DNA from: Polynucleobacter sp. 78F-HAINBA
GTDB taxonomy: Bacteria > Pseudomonadota > Gammaproteobacteria > Burkholderiales > Burkholderiaceae
NCBI RefSeq assembly: GCF_018882325.1
Contig: NZ_JACVOQ010000001.1
Span: 1 to 64,000 of the forward strand
Reading direction: 5' to 3'
DNA length: 64,000 nt
Shown here: in pieces, positions 8,238-18,585 of the stretch
Numbering within the stretch: the stretch's first letter is position 1
Layout of the letters: the number at the start of each line of letters is the position of its first letter
Translations under genes and position numbers: made by a program
Notes under the pieces: model-generated
Told to the model about the DNA's origin: nothing
Databases searched by the model: none
Seen by the model: only the letters and a program-made list of their open reading frames with translations

Positions 8238-9440
8238 ATGGCAAGAATATTTTTAGATGTCACCAATACTGTGCGATCCATTTCAACCACGCCCAATGGG
8301 ATAGACAGAGTTGAAAGGGCCTTCATAAGAGCACTGCTACAAGCACCAAATGAGTGGGATGTGGCCTATGTCTGTCGAAACACATTTGGTTTTATGAAAA
8401 TTTCAAAAAGTAGGGTAGAGCATTTTTTAAACAGATTTTCTTCTTCAGAAATTAATGTACATTCTAAAAATATTGAATTTCAGAGAATAAAACAAAAGCT
8501 TCTATCCATTGGTCCTTTTATCCGACTAGAAGATGCCGATATCTATCTGGAATGCGATGCCATACGACATTTAGGTAGATGGCCCTACTTTAAAAGTGTG
8601 CGTAAAAAAAATAATTTTCATCATGTTTCTTTTTGCCATGACTTGATTCCAGTTAAATTTCCACACTGGGTAAAATCAAACGAATATGTCGAAAGATTTA
8701 GATCTGGTATTTTAGTCGCAACAGCTGCTGATACCGTAATTTGCAACTCAGAAAATACCAAAAATGATTTTTTAGAGTTTTGCCACCAAACAAAAATATT
8801 ACCCCCAAAATTAACAATAATTCCCCTAGGCTGCGATACCATTCATCAAACCGAACGGCCCAGCCAGTATCAGCTACCTTGTAAAAGATTTGTGTTGTGC
8901 GTAGGAAGTATTACGGATAGAAAAAATCACGCTCTTTTACTAAATATATGGTCTGAATTCTCCAATAACTCAAAAATGGGTGAAATTGGATTAGTTATTG
9001 CCGGGTCTAAAGGTAATGGTGCAGATAAAATCATTGAACGTATAAAGTTAGACCCTAGACTTCAAAAAAGCGTTATACACATTGAGTCTCCGACTGACAA
9101 TGAATTATCTTGGCTTTATGGCAACTGTCTATTCTCTGTATATCCATCTAGATATGAAGGATGGGGTCTACCAGTAACTGAAAGTCTAGGCTACGGAAAG
9201 ATCTGCATCACCGCCAATACCTCCTCCCTGCCCGAGGCTGGGGAAGGGTTTACCATAATGCTTGATCCACTAGACCATCAAAATTGGAAGGAAACAATAA
9301 TCAATTTAGTGAAAAACAATGAACTGAGGTTAAGCTTAGAACTTAAAATCAAAAGGGCTTACATACCTCGAAATTGGTCGATGGTTTCGGAAGATTTGAG
9401 AACACTTCTATCCAATATTATGCTGACCCTGAACAAATGA
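8238..9440 (+). CDS. GT4-family glycosyltransferase
   Basis: A 400-residue GT-B enzyme with the same architecture as the gene at 5982: N-terminal MARIFLDVTNTVRS, a VGSITDRKNHALLL strand, and SRYEGWGLPVTESLGYG carrying the E-x7-E donor site. An AGGGGATT ribosome site lies 8 bases before the ATG. Its last four bases (ATGA) overlap the start of the ABC transporter, so export and glycosylation genes are coupled. Probably a duplication of the minus-strand GT4 gene that has since diverged. Confidence 0.83.
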   Translation: MARIFLDVTNTVRSISTTPNGIDRVERAFIRALLQAPNEWDVAYVCRNTFGFMKISKSRVEHFLNRFSSSEINVHSKNIEFQRIKQKLLSIGPFIRLEDADIYLECDAIRHLGRWPYFKSVRKKNNFHHVSFCHDLIPVKFPHWVKSNEYVERFRSGILVATAADTVICNSENTKNDFLEFCHQTKILPPKLTIIPLGCDTIHQTERPSQYQLPCKRFVLCVGSITDRKNHALLLNIWSEFSNNSKMGEIGLVIAGSKGNGADKIIERIKLDPRLQKSVIHIESPTDNELSWLYGNCLFSVYPSRYEGWGLPVTESLGYGKICITANTSSLPEAGEGFTIMLDPLDHQNWKETIINLVKNNELRLSLELKIKRAYIPRNWSMVSEDLRTLLSNIMLTLNK

Positions 9441-11212
9441 ACTTTATACTTCGCAAATTTGGCTTTAGCACAGTCGAAAGCCAAACATTTCTATGGCTAA
9501 TACGTTCCTATATTTGGCCCCATCGCAAAAATTTTGCAATCATTTGGGCCTCCATTATTGTTGCCGTGATGGCGTCAAGCACAGTAATCATGATGATCAA
9601 GCCGGCTTTGCAGGCATCATTCGGCAATCACCCAACTATGCCAATCATGTTGATAGCAATAATCATAATGCTCGCTTCAATAGTGGCAGGAATTAGCCAA
9701 TATGTTCAAACAATCATATTAGAAAAAACAGGACTGAATATAGTCGCAGAACTAAGGCGGGATCTATTTAACCATATATTAAAGTTAGACGTAAGTTATT
9801 TAATGCGAAACCATGTTGGGCAATTATCAGCAATCTGCATGGAGGAAACCGCATTAGTAAGGGATATTACTGGCAGAATATTTGTTGGCTCTTTACAAGA
9901 TACTCTCTCCTTCGTCTTTCTTATCGGGATTGTTATTTATCAAGATTGGCAATTAGCATTAGTAGCGATGATTGCAGTTCCCTTGCTTGCAATTGGAAAG
10001 GGGCAACTCTCAGTTCGTCGAAAAAAATTAATGCGTCAATTACTAGAAAGCAGATCACAACTGATATCTCGAATCTCAGAAACTCTATTCAATGTTCGTC
10101 TAGTGAAAATTTTTAGCGCTGAAGAACGAGAAACAGATCGAATGCACCAATCATTTGAAGATTTATCCAAATTACATTTAGATACTTTACGAGCCCGATC
10201 TCTCTCACTCCCACTTAATGAAGTGATAACTGGCACCTGTATCATTCTTGTAATGTTAGTAGGATCTTGGCGAGCGAATCTAGGCGTAATGACGCTACCT
10301 GCTTTAACCACCATCTTAGTTGCCCTCATTTCTGCTTACCGCCCATTAAAACGTTTAGATGATTTTGGAAATTCTATACAAGAGGGCATTACTGCAGCCG
10401 AACGCATCAAAGAAATTCTAGACTTAGACTCCGAAGTAAAAGATGCTCCAGATGCGAATGAGCTCTTAGTTGGAAATGGTGAAGTCGTTTTCGAAAACGT
10501 TGATTTTCATTACTCGGAAGATAAACCATGCCTTCGCAAGATCAATCTAAAAATACCAGCAGGTAGCACAGTAGCGATAGTGGGTCCATCTGGCGCCGGG
10601 AAAAGTAGTTTAATCAATCTTATTCCAAGATTTTTTGATCCCGTTGGCGGGAAGTTATTAATCGATGGCACAGATATCAAAAACGTTACACAAAAATCCT
10701 TACGAAATAGCATTGCCATGGTTACCCAAGAAACGCTTCTTTTTGATGATAGCGTGGCCAATAATATCGCCTATAGCTACCCCAAAGCTACTCGCGCGGA
10801 AATTGAAAATGCAGCAAAAGCTGCTGCTATTCATGAATTTATCAGCTCGCTTCCACTGGGCTACGACACCTTAATTGGAGCCCGAGGCATTAAATTATCG
10901 GGCGGTGAACGTCAACGGCTCTCCATTGCAAGATCGCTCCTTAAAGGCAGCCGGATTCTTCTGTTGGATGAGGCAACCTCTTCACTGGATAATATTTCTG
11001 AACAAGACGTCAAGCAGGCAATCATTCATTTACCAAATAAGCCGACACGAGTTGTCATCGCACATCGCCTTAGCACCATTATTGATGCCGATTTAATCGT
11101 GGTAATGGATCAAGGTGCAATTGTTGAGTTTGGCTCCCATAAACAGCTACTTAAAAATAATGGGCTTTATACCAAACTTTATCTTATGGATCAAGAAATC
11201 AGCGTAGTCTAG
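9437..11212 (+). CDS. MsbA-like ABC transporter, fused permease and ATPase
   Basis: A 591-residue half-transporter. Residues 1 to about 320 carry the six-helix membrane domain; the ATPase domain has Walker A GPSGAGKSS, signature LSGGERQRLS, Walker B ILLLDEATS and the switch His in IAHRLS. Such proteins flip lipid A-core or other glycolipids across the inner membrane. The ATG at 9437 in an ATGA overlap with the upstream gene is preferred to the further upstream in-frame start at 9374, which would overlap 66 bases of the glycosyltransferase. Whether this is the essential housekeeping flippase or a dedicated copy cannot be told from the window; no lpxK is adjacent. Confidence 0.85.
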   Translation: MNFILRKFGFSTVESQTFLWLIRSYIWPHRKNFAIIWASIIVAVMASSTVIMMIKPALQASFGNHPTMPIMLIAIIIMLASIVAGISQYVQTIILEKTGLNIVAELRRDLFNHILKLDVSYLMRNHVGQLSAICMEETALVRDITGRIFVGSLQDTLSFVFLIGIVIYQDWQLALVAMIAVPLLAIGKGQLSVRRKKLMRQLLESRSQLISRISETLFNVRLVKIFSAEERETDRMHQSFEDLSKLHLDTLRARSLSLPLNEVITGTCIILVMLVGSWRANLGVMTLPALTTILVALISAYRPLKRLDDFGNSIQEGITAAERIKEILDLDSEVKDAPDANELLVGNGEVVFENVDFHYSEDKPCLRKINLKIPAGSTVAIVGPSGAGKSSLINLIPRFFDPVGGKLLIDGTDIKNVTQKSLRNSIAMVTQETLLFDDSVANNIAYSYPKATRAEIENAAKAAAIHEFISSLPLGYDTLIGARGIKLSGGERQRLSIARSLLKGSRILLLDEATSSLDNISEQDVKQAIIHLPNKPTRVVIAHRLSTIIDADLIVVMDQGAIVEFGSHKQLLKNNGLYTKLYLMDQEISVV

Positions 11213-11248
11213 ATAGAACTATCTCATCAAATGCATTGGACATATGAA

Positions 11249-12361
11249 TTAGTGCTTTATTAATCCCATATAGACAGAAAGAAGCTTCTCAATGGATTGG
11301 CTTGGGTTAAAGTTTTTTGCATGACGAATTGCAGAAATTGACATATTCTCCTTTTCATCTTTTGACATTGAAAATATTGTAGCAATACATTGAGTCAAAG
11401 AGCTAACATCATTGGGAGGGAATAAATATCCCGTTACCCCATCCACAACTATATCCAATGCACCGCCATGACTGGTCGCAACTACCGGAACTCCACGAGA
11501 TGCGGCTTCAAGCATAGTTAAACCAAATCCTTCAGGCTTCGAGCTAGATGAAGAAATTAATAGATCACTTATCGCTAAAACATTCTCAATGCTCTCTCTA
11601 GATCCGCTGATAAATTTTACTGAATTATTCATACCGCTCTTCAAGCAAAGTTCCACGACCTCCTTGAAATATCTTTTACTAACTATATTTCCCACGATGA
11701 TCAGAACGCAATTCTCTTGGCGAAAATGGGTCCAAGATTGCAAAATCAGATTGAGACTCTTCCATCGAGTTATTCTTGCAATAACAGATGCCACCTTCGT
11801 ACCATCCCTAATTTGAAGATTTTTTTTGAAATCGTCTAGTGCCTTACTAGTATTACCGTCTGAGTTTTCAACCCAGTTGGGCACATATCTCATCTTTTCG
11901 GGATTAACTCCATATACATCAATCGCGTGCCTTAACAAAGCCCGCGATGGAACAATAACGATGTCACCATAAGTCATTACTTTGCTGTACATTTTTTTTA
12001 GAAGAAAATGCCCATAAAAGCTATGAAATGTTGTTACAAAATGGGTTGAAGTAGTTTTACAGGCAATATAACTGGACCATGCTGGTGCTCTAGAGTGAGC
12101 ATGCACGACATTGATTTTGTATTTTTGTATGATGCGCATTAATTTAAATGCATTCAAAAGGATGTGATAAACATTCTTTCTATGAATGGCAATATTAATA
12201 ACTTTAATTTGCGCATCACGAAGACTCTGGCACATCTTACCCGAGGAACAAGCCACAACTACCTCAATGCCTTTATTTTTCAATCTTAGCGCAGAAGCAT
12301 GAATAACGTATTCAACACCACCAGCATTTAAGGTTGGGACAACATACAAAACTCTAATCAT
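11249..12361 (-). CDS. GT4-family glycosyltransferase
   Basis: A 370-residue GT-B enzyme. The N-terminal VVPTLNAGGVEYV matches the Gly-rich acceptor-side loop of GT4 enzymes, and PEGFGLTMLEAASRGVPVVA carries the C-terminal donor motif. It lies 37 bases from the end of the ABC transporter (convergent) and 23 bases after the sulfatase-like transferase gene upstream, so it probably shares a transcript with the latter. Not a close paralogue of the other GT4 genes here. Confidence 0.83.
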   Translation of the reverse strand: MIRVLYVVPTLNAGGVEYVIHASALRLKNKGIEVVVACSSGKMCQSLRDAQIKVINIAIHRKNVYHILLNAFKLMRIIQKYKINVVHAHSRAPAWSSYIACKTTSTHFVTTFHSFYGHFLLKKMYSKVMTYGDIVIVPSRALLRHAIDVYGVNPEKMRYVPNWVENSDGNTSKALDDFKKNLQIRDGTKVASVIARITRWKSLNLILQSWTHFRQENCVLIIVGNIVSKRYFKEVVELCLKSGMNNSVKFISGSRESIENVLAISDLLISSSSSKPEGFGLTMLEAASRGVPVVATSHGGALDIVVDGVTGYLFPPNDVSSLTQCIATIFSMSKDEKENMSISAIRHAKNFNPSQSIEKLLSVYMGLIKH

Positions 12362-12384
12362 GCGTTTTTCTAAAATTAGCTTAT

Positions 12385-14061
12385 TTAATAGATAGATTTT
12401 AAATTGACATGCTGCATTTCACTACATTCACTCACAGCGCGCCCCACCTCAACTGCCTGACCATTCAGCTCCCTCCACTTCAAATAACCATCGGCACCAA
12501 AAGGCGATGCTCCGTTTAAAAACAGATTTTTATCGCCAGCCTGCTCCGCCATTGTTACACCCAATAGGAAAGCCACCTCACGGGCTATTTGGTAGTGGGA
12601 ATAAATGGAATTAGCGTTAGCCCATTTCCAAAAGTGTCGATCACTCTTAGGGGCAATCAGAATCAGAGGGACATGGGCTACATCAATATCCAAAAGTGAA
12701 TGCCCCCACCGGCCTTTATCACCCAATAACTCTGCATGGTCGCTAGTCATGATGAGATAGGAGGAATTCTCTCTAACCTTCAGGTGCTCCACAATACCCT
12801 GGACAACCTCATCTACTAAGAGCACTGCGCTATCGTAGCTATCAACTTCAGCACCTCTGCTATTGTTATCGCTTGATGTAAATCGATGCAAATCCGGTCT
12901 ATTTTTGATATATGCACTATAAGGCGAATGAGGGGCTCTAAATTGAATGACGATAAAACGATGAGACGAAGCTGGAACCCTATCCAACATATCAATCAAA
13001 CCTAAGTCCCCCTTCTTCTCCCATATTTTTTTCCATTTCTGAACATCTATCACCCTTACTCCACTGAGGTCAACGCCTTGCATCACATTCTCGTTCTGAG
13101 AAGTAATAAAAGTGGCATCAAACCCATTGGCCTGAGCAAGACGAAATAAATTTGTCGCTCCTTTAGCTATGGCAATCCTATCAACTGGGTTATTAACAAC
13201 ATTAAAAAATAATGGCAAAGCTCCACGAGTAGATACCCCAGCCGAGATAGCTGAAACCGCCTTAAAGCCAACCAATGAATTACTATGCTGCCCATCGAGC
13301 CATGGGGTTGTCTTTCTTTCATAACCAAGCACAGACATGTGCGAGGCAGACAGACTTTCACCCATTAAAATAATCACATCTCGTGCTGGCGGTTGCTTCA
13401 TTTTCAAACTTGGAATCTGATGAATTACCGCATCACATTTCCCCGCTAAAAACCAAGATTCCAAACCAATAGAATATGCGAATATCGCCCTAATCACGAT
13501 GGGATAGTGAGATCTATCAGCAAAAAATAATTTATCAGAGCGCAACGATACCAATACTGCAGGTAATATCATGAGCAAGATTAAAGCTGGCACCCCAATT
13601 TTTGGCAGTGAGGGCAAATATCCTTGCAACTTGAACACCATTGCTATGATGACGCCATAGCACAATACTATTACTAAAAAAGATCCAAAAATATATGGCG
13701 ATAGCGACAAACCAGTATTAATAATCTCCGCCCACTCCTGAAACATTAGTCTTACAGCGATTGGACTTAGCATGCGCCCAAAATACATATAATGACCAAT
13801 TTCCGTAAGAACCATAAAACCAAGAATCGACACTATACTTGCAGCAAAACGAGGGCGGCCACAAGTACAGATTAATATGCAAACTCCAAATAAAATAAAA
13901 TACTCTTTATTTTGGATATCTCGGGCTAGTGCGCTGGGGGAAAAAATGATTTCTGGCAGCAGAATCAATGCCGTCATGATAAATGCCGTAGCAAGAGCCA
14001 ATACCCAACGTGAGGTTATAGTTCGCATAGATTCATATTTCCAACATCCAATTATTTTCAT
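12385..14061 (-). CDS. EptA-like phosphoethanolamine transferase (sulfatase fold)
   Basis: A 558-residue membrane protein: about five hydrophobic helices in the first 200 residues, then a periplasmic alkaline phosphatase/sulfatase-type domain beginning at VIILMGESLSASHMSVLGY. In EptA-type enzymes the GE(T/S) residue is the nucleophile; here it is Ser. A later metal-binding TSDHAELLGDKG and a GHSLLD segment are also present. It would move phosphoethanolamine from phosphatidylethanolamine to lipid A or core sugars, altering surface charge. A second ATG at 14028 is possible. It is divergent from the ArnT-like gene, which would change the same targets. Confidence 0.78.
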   Translation of the reverse strand: MKIIGCWKYESMRTITSRWVLALATAFIMTALILLPEIIFSPSALARDIQNKEYFILFGVCILICTCGRPRFAASIVSILGFMVLTEIGHYMYFGRMLSPIAVRLMFQEWAEIINTGLSLSPYIFGSFLVIVLCYGVIIAMVFKLQGYLPSLPKIGVPALILLMILPAVLVSLRSDKLFFADRSHYPIVIRAIFAYSIGLESWFLAGKCDAVIHQIPSLKMKQPPARDVIILMGESLSASHMSVLGYERKTTPWLDGQHSNSLVGFKAVSAISAGVSTRGALPLFFNVVNNPVDRIAIAKGATNLFRLAQANGFDATFITSQNENVMQGVDLSGVRVIDVQKWKKIWEKKGDLGLIDMLDRVPASSHRFIVIQFRAPHSPYSAYIKNRPDLHRFTSSDNNSRGAEVDSYDSAVLLVDEVVQGIVEHLKVRENSSYLIMTSDHAELLGDKGRWGHSLLDIDVAHVPLILIAPKSDRHFWKWANANSIYSHYQIAREVAFLLGVTMAEQAGDKNLFLNGASPFGADGYLKWRELNGQAVEVGRAVSECSEMQHVNLKSIY

Positions 14062-14228
14062 GTTGGATAGGATATAACATCTATATTTTTACGTTGCTTC
14101 ATCAATAGCATCTTTAAAGATTGTCTAAATGAGCAAATATTACCCACATATTGCAGCGCTAGACCCACTCTTAATTTTTTCCCCCAATTATTCATTTACT
14201 ACAAACTAGGGTACCCGAAAATATATAG

Positions 14229-15866
14229 ATGATTACCAAACTCTATTCTTGGGTAAAAAAGCGCCCCTGCTTAACTACCGCTCTACTGCTATCACTTAGC
14301 CTTCTTCCATGGCTTTGGGGCCGGGGCCTGCAAAACCCCGATGAAACACGTTATGGCGCTATCGCACTGGAGATGATTAATAGCAATGATTTCATCATTC
14401 CTCACTTGAATGGCGTCCCCTACCTAGAGAAGCCACCGCTTCTTTACTGGCTGGGGGCAATATCAATCTGGCTAATTGGGCCAAATGAGGGTGGGTTACG
14501 TATATGGCCCTTTTTATCGGGGCTTAGCATTGCGGCCTTGAGCGCCTTTGTGGCAACAAGATTTTATGGCAGGGTTGCGGGATTGAATGCTGGTCTGATT
14601 GCAGCAACCACCCTATTTATCACCGTCTTTGGTCAAGTTTTTAATATTGATCTACTTGTCTCATGCCTCATTACAGCATCACTAATGTGCTTCTTGATCG
14701 GAGCAACATCCAGTGAAAAATCAAGAAAAACTTACTTTATATTGGTGTATTTATTTTGCGCACTTGCCGTACTCGCAAAAGGTCTCATTGGTGTAATTTT
14801 ACCCTCCTTAGTAATCCTGACGTGGTGCATCATCACTCACCGCCTTGATGTGTTGCGAGCCTGCATAAGCGGTCTAGGTTTAATGTTATTTTTCAGCATA
14901 ACAATTCCTTGGCATTATTTTGTTGCAATACGTCATGAAAACTTTTTTGAGTTCTATTTTATCAACGAGCATTTTCGACGCTTTACTACTAACATTCACC
15001 ATCGCAATCAATCCCCATGGTTTCCCCTGATAGTCTTAAGCATTGGAATGCTGCCATGGACAGGATATCTTTATGGGGTGGTGCAAAATGCAATAAAAAA
15101 TTGGCGTTGCAAGAATAATTTTTCAGAAATTGATAATTTTTTTATTTTATGGAGCGCAAGTATATTTCTATTTTTTTCATTCTCTCACTCTCAACTTCCT
15201 GGCTATTTTTTACCATTAATAGCGCCCTTAAGTATATTGATTGGGAAAATTCAAGCCAGCCCGGAAAATAGGGTAATTAATTCAATCGGCCTAGGAATTT
15301 CATTTTTCACCATGCTAAGCCTAGCATTTCTAACTGGGCCCTTATCAAGCCACATCCCTTTTTCTGCACAATACATTGGTACATTAGGGTATTTCAGGTG
15401 GGTCTTATCAGGAGCCGCATTAATAGCTGCAACGGGTTTTCTGTGGCAATTGATTAGTCCCCGGCGAAACAATATTCGCATTGTTATTGCCTATCTCCCA
15501 TTTTTATTCTCTCTAAATTACGGGACATATCTTATTCAGCCGAAATCTATTAAGCACTTAATCTTATCCAATAAATCGATCATTCAAAACCATCCGATCG
15601 CCATCTACAAAACCTACATCCTAGATACTAATTTTTATTTAAATCGACCAGCTATATTCATAGACATTGTCGGTGAATTGGAAAATGGCTTAAGTATTGC
15701 ACCAAGACCAGAATTATTTTTGACGTCTCTCGAACTCAGCAGTCGCCTACAAGGAAGTCAACCCATATTTATAGTGCTTCGAGAAGACCGGCTGCCTGAA
15801 CTGCCTTCCTTAAAGATTATTGATCGACAAGGAGACATCATTCTTGCCACAAAATTAGAAAATTGA
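14229..15866 (+). CDS. ArnT-like polyprenyl-phosphate-dependent glycosyltransferase (GT83, GT-C fold)
   Basis: A 545-residue polytopic protein with about 11 hydrophobic helices. The first periplasmic loop carries NPDETRYGAIALEM and YLEKPPLLYWL, the signature of ArnT and related undecaprenyl-phosphate sugar transferases, in which the Asp-Glu pair is essential. It would transfer a sugar such as 4-amino-4-deoxy-arabinose from a lipid carrier to lipid A on the periplasmic side. No arnBCAD genes are seen here, so the donor may be a different sugar. Single gene on the plus strand between minus-strand neighbours. Confidence 0.82.
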   Translation: MITKLYSWVKKRPCLTTALLLSLSLLPWLWGRGLQNPDETRYGAIALEMINSNDFIIPHLNGVPYLEKPPLLYWLGAISIWLIGPNEGGLRIWPFLSGLSIAALSAFVATRFYGRVAGLNAGLIAATTLFITVFGQVFNIDLLVSCLITASLMCFLIGATSSEKSRKTYFILVYLFCALAVLAKGLIGVILPSLVILTWCIITHRLDVLRACISGLGLMLFFSITIPWHYFVAIRHENFFEFYFINEHFRRFTTNIHHRNQSPWFPLIVLSIGMLPWTGYLYGVVQNAIKNWRCKNNFSEIDNFFILWSASIFLFFSFSHSQLPGYFLPLIAPLSILIGKIQASPENRVINSIGLGISFFTMLSLAFLTGPLSSHIPFSAQYIGTLGYFRWVLSGAALIAATGFLWQLISPRRNNIRIVIAYLPFLFSLNYGTYLIQPKSIKHLILSNKSIIQNHPIAIYKTYILDTNFYLNRPAIFIDIVGELENGLSIAPRPELFLTSLELSSRLQGSQPIFIVLREDRLPELPSLKIIDRQGDIILATKLEN

Positions 15867-15913
15867 TTAAGTAGCCCTACTCTATATTCTTCAAATTACT
15901 CATCCTGTAGCGC

Positions 15914-16621
15914 CTAAACTTTTGGACGCAAAACAACAGACCGGAAGCCTTGAGAAGTAAGCTCTTCAAGTAAAAATTTCATAGTAGATATAGTAAATTG
16001 AATATCCAAATCATTAATAAGATCATCTTTTATAGGAAGATCATGCATTAAAATCACAGCCCCAGGCTTTAATTGCATTTGCAATAACCTGAGAATCTCA
16101 TCACGAATTCTAACAATTGGATTTGCATCATTTCCAAAGCGATCGGAAAATGCATGATCCCGAGTTTGCAAACTCCAATGCGCAATTTGACAGCGTGGAA
16201 TCCAATTTTTTAGTTCACGGTGAACTGCAAATTTTCTATACCCACTATTGAATGGAATTCTTGCCAAATAGATTGAAGGGGTTGGTCTGTATTTCCTCAA
16301 AAGAAGTTCACATAGATTCATTGATCGACTTAATTCACCATAAGGCAATTTATCAAGACGCTTATGATCCCAACCATGCGAATAAATTGCATGACCCCGT
16401 AAAACAATTTCTTCCACTAATTCTGGATTTTTGATGGCTCTGAACCCAGATAGGAAAAAGGTTGCTTTTCCTTTGTGCTCATCTAATAAATCCAGCAAGG
16501 CCAAGGTGGTACAAGAATTAGGGCCATCATCAATAGTAATCGCAACTTCATTAGCCCCTGGATCCGCTAAAGAGCGAATGATCGGGCAGTACATATTAAA
16601 AGGGTCCAATTTAAAAAACAT
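15914..16621 (-). CDS. Polysaccharide deacetylase (NodB-homology, CE4)
   Basis: A 235-residue protein with the CE4 metal-site motifs: TIDDGP at about residue 28 (catalytic base and metal Asp) and the His pair in SHGWDHKRL, followed by a later VILMHDLP. No signal peptide, so it likely acts in the cytoplasm on a lipid- or nucleotide-linked sugar, as do deacetylases in lipid A and core pathways. It is 20 bases after the GT17-like gene, suggesting that deacetylation follows sugar addition by that enzyme. Confidence 0.82.
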   Translation of the reverse strand: MFFKLDPFNMYCPIIRSLADPGANEVAITIDDGPNSCTTLALLDLLDEHKGKATFFLSGFRAIKNPELVEEIVLRGHAIYSHGWDHKRLDKLPYGELSRSMNLCELLLRKYRPTPSIYLARIPFNSGYRKFAVHRELKNWIPRCQIAHWSLQTRDHAFSDRFGNDANPIVRIRDEILRLLQMQLKPGAVILMHDLPIKDDLINDLDIQFTISTMKFLLEELTSQGFRSVVLRPKV

Positions 16622-16641
16622 ATAAAATTCTCAACAATCCC

Positions 16642-17523
16642 CTATCTAAATAGGAATAAATTTCGATTTTCTTGTATAAATTTTGGAAGTTTTTCAATGG
16701 GGTATGGTCGAGTTGTTTCGGGGGCTGTAGTGAAATACTCAAAAACACTTTCATCGAGATACTGCCCACCTATTTTCCAGTCCTCATGAGCAAATGATTC
16801 AACCTTATTTCTAAAGAATTTCCAATCGCCCATTGAGGTAAAGTGCCATCCAGCATCCTCAAAATACTGCAAATGATTAAAAACCCCATATTTAATGCGT
16901 CCAAGAATCCTAAAAAATAATCTCAGCAATAAAAATTGCTTTGCCCAATTTGGATAAATTCGCTTAACTTTCCTTAACATCTGAGCACCTTTAAAATCCT
17001 TATATTCAACCATTCTAGGGCCCAGGCATCGAAATTGGGGAAGTCTTCTATCAGAAAATATCCACTCATAATTTACTGAAAATTGAAACAATGGCATTTC
17101 AAATATGGCAATATCACCCCTGATGAAAGAGCTGATGATTTTAGGAAAATTTTTTCCAGAAATAATCTCATCGACATCGGAGATAATCACAAGATCATTG
17201 GGACGGGCATCTACCAGGCCTAGCTTTAGCTGATCCCTTTGATAGTATTCTCGCGACCAATTCTTACCACATTTCTTAAAAAAGTATCTTTTAAAACTTT
17301 TCTGCGGACCAAGCTTAATATGAATTATTTTTTCAGAAAAACGAGCATACCTATGCTTGTTTTCTTCGTAAAAATATTTTTTGGGAGAGCCCTGAAAAGT
17401 TTCACATGACTCCAGTAGCACGAACTTATCCACCACGTCATACATCTCAGTTAACTTGAGCTCCAGCATATCAAGTTCGTTGTAGAACAAAAAGCAGTCA
17501 TAGATCTTATAATTTTTCTTCAT
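16642..17523 (-). CDS. GT17-family-like glycosyltransferase
   Basis: A 293-residue protein similar in its N-terminal half to the GT17 family (beta-1,4-N-acetylglucosaminyltransferase III type): YDCFLFYNELDMLELKL, then FVLLESCETFQG and IISDVDEI, which supplies a D-x-D pair. The ATG at 17523 is taken in place of a TTG 15 bases upstream; no clear ribosome site precedes it. It sits between the ELM1-like gene and the deacetylase with short gaps (24 and 20 bases). It would add an amino sugar that the next enzyme could deacetylate; that link is inferred. Confidence 0.78.
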   Translation of the reverse strand: MKKNYKIYDCFLFYNELDMLELKLTEMYDVVDKFVLLESCETFQGSPKKYFYEENKHRYARFSEKIIHIKLGPQKSFKRYFFKKCGKNWSREYYQRDQLKLGLVDARPNDLVIISDVDEIISGKNFPKIISSFIRGDIAIFEMPLFQFSVNYEWIFSDRRLPQFRCLGPRMVEYKDFKGAQMLRKVKRIYPNWAKQFLLLRLFFRILGRIKYGVFNHLQYFEDAGWHFTSMGDWKFFRNKVESFAHEDWKIGGQYLDESVFEYFTTAPETTRPYPIEKLPKFIQENRNLFLFR

Positions 17524-17547
17524 TTTTAAATTCAACAATTTATTTCT

Positions 17548-18585
17548 TCAAAACCTATGAAGTAATTGACTTATACTTTTTTCGATGCTATTCCTGTCCT
17601 CACAAAAAAGTTTATAACTATTTTCTTGTGTCATAGGATATTGCTGCCTAGAAATCTCATCAATCTCACACACCCTGATATACCCTAACGCTTCTAGAGA
17701 ATTAATAAACGCTCGATTTTTTTTCGAAAAACCTAGTCGCCTAGGAGGTCTAAACACTGTAACCTTACACCCCGCTGCAAGGGCTTCAGAGATCATTGAA
17801 ATACTATCGGCAGATACCAGCACCCAATCGCACTCCCTTAAGATATCTTCTGACGCATTCGGTGATGTAAGACATTTAAATAAATGTCTTACTCCATCAC
17901 TCTTCATTAAAGCATCGTCAAAAATACTCAAAAAATATGGCGGAGTTCTTCGGGATGGGGTCCACATAACCTCTAAATCATTTGTCTTTACAAAACTGAT
18001 TAGCCCCTCACAAATATTCCTTGAGAATTTTTTTGTATAACTGTGCGTATTGCTATTACCACCAACTAATAACCCCAATTTTAATTTTTTAGCGCCTCTA
18101 TCACAATGAATAAGATCCTCAGTTAGTGCAAATTTTGTTGTCACAATGTTAGAAATATCTTCAATCTTGACCAAGTCATGCTGAGGAGTAATGACTAAAC
18201 TAAATTTATCTGCATAATTGGCGCCTGGATAAAGTATGGCAATTTTCAAAGCATCCTTATTGCTTGATATTGCACTCATACAAGATGAGGAATATCCACA
18301 ACTAATAATTAAATCGGGGGAGAATTTTGATATTTCCAAAATTATTGATGGGGTCAGAATCTTGGCGACTAAATTTAATAAGTAATCTGATTTAATCAGG
18401 TTTCCAAAAATTATTTTGTAAACAATTTTTTGCAATAAATTATCAAAATTTGTTGTAATAATTTTGCAATCTATTTCTTTTTGGCCAATACCCTTTTTAG
18501 CCAAAATACGATTGGTGAGGGCAAATAGAGCCATTGCTTGCTTTCTATGTCCTGCTCTGCCATCATCCAATATTAAGATATTCAT
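17548..18585 (-). CDS. ELM1/GtrOC1-family putative glycosyltransferase
   Basis: A 345-residue protein with the features of the ELM1 (DUF1022) family: ILDDGRAGHRKQAMAL at the N-terminus, a GGNSNTHSY loop at mid-protein, a WTPSRRTP segment, and VSADSISMISEALAAG near the C-terminus. Family members lie in LPS and O-antigen clusters and are thought to be GT-B glycosyltransferases. The ATG at 18585 is used; an in-frame TTG two codons upstream is less likely. First gene of a three-gene leftward operon (18585 to 15914). Confidence 0.8.
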   Translation of the reverse strand: MNILILDDGRAGHRKQAMALFALTNRILAKKGIGQKEIDCKIITTNFDNLLQKIVYKIIFGNLIKSDYLLNLVAKILTPSIILEISKFSPDLIISCGYSSSCMSAISSNKDALKIAILYPGANYADKFSLVITPQHDLVKIEDISNIVTTKFALTEDLIHCDRGAKKLKLGLLVGGNSNTHSYTKKFSRNICEGLISFVKTNDLEVMWTPSRRTPPYFLSIFDDALMKSDGVRHLFKCLTSPNASEDILRECDWVLVSADSISMISEALAAGCKVTVFRPPRRLGFSKKNRAFINSLEALGYIRVCEIDEISRQQYPMTQENSYKLFCEDRNSIEKSISQLLHRF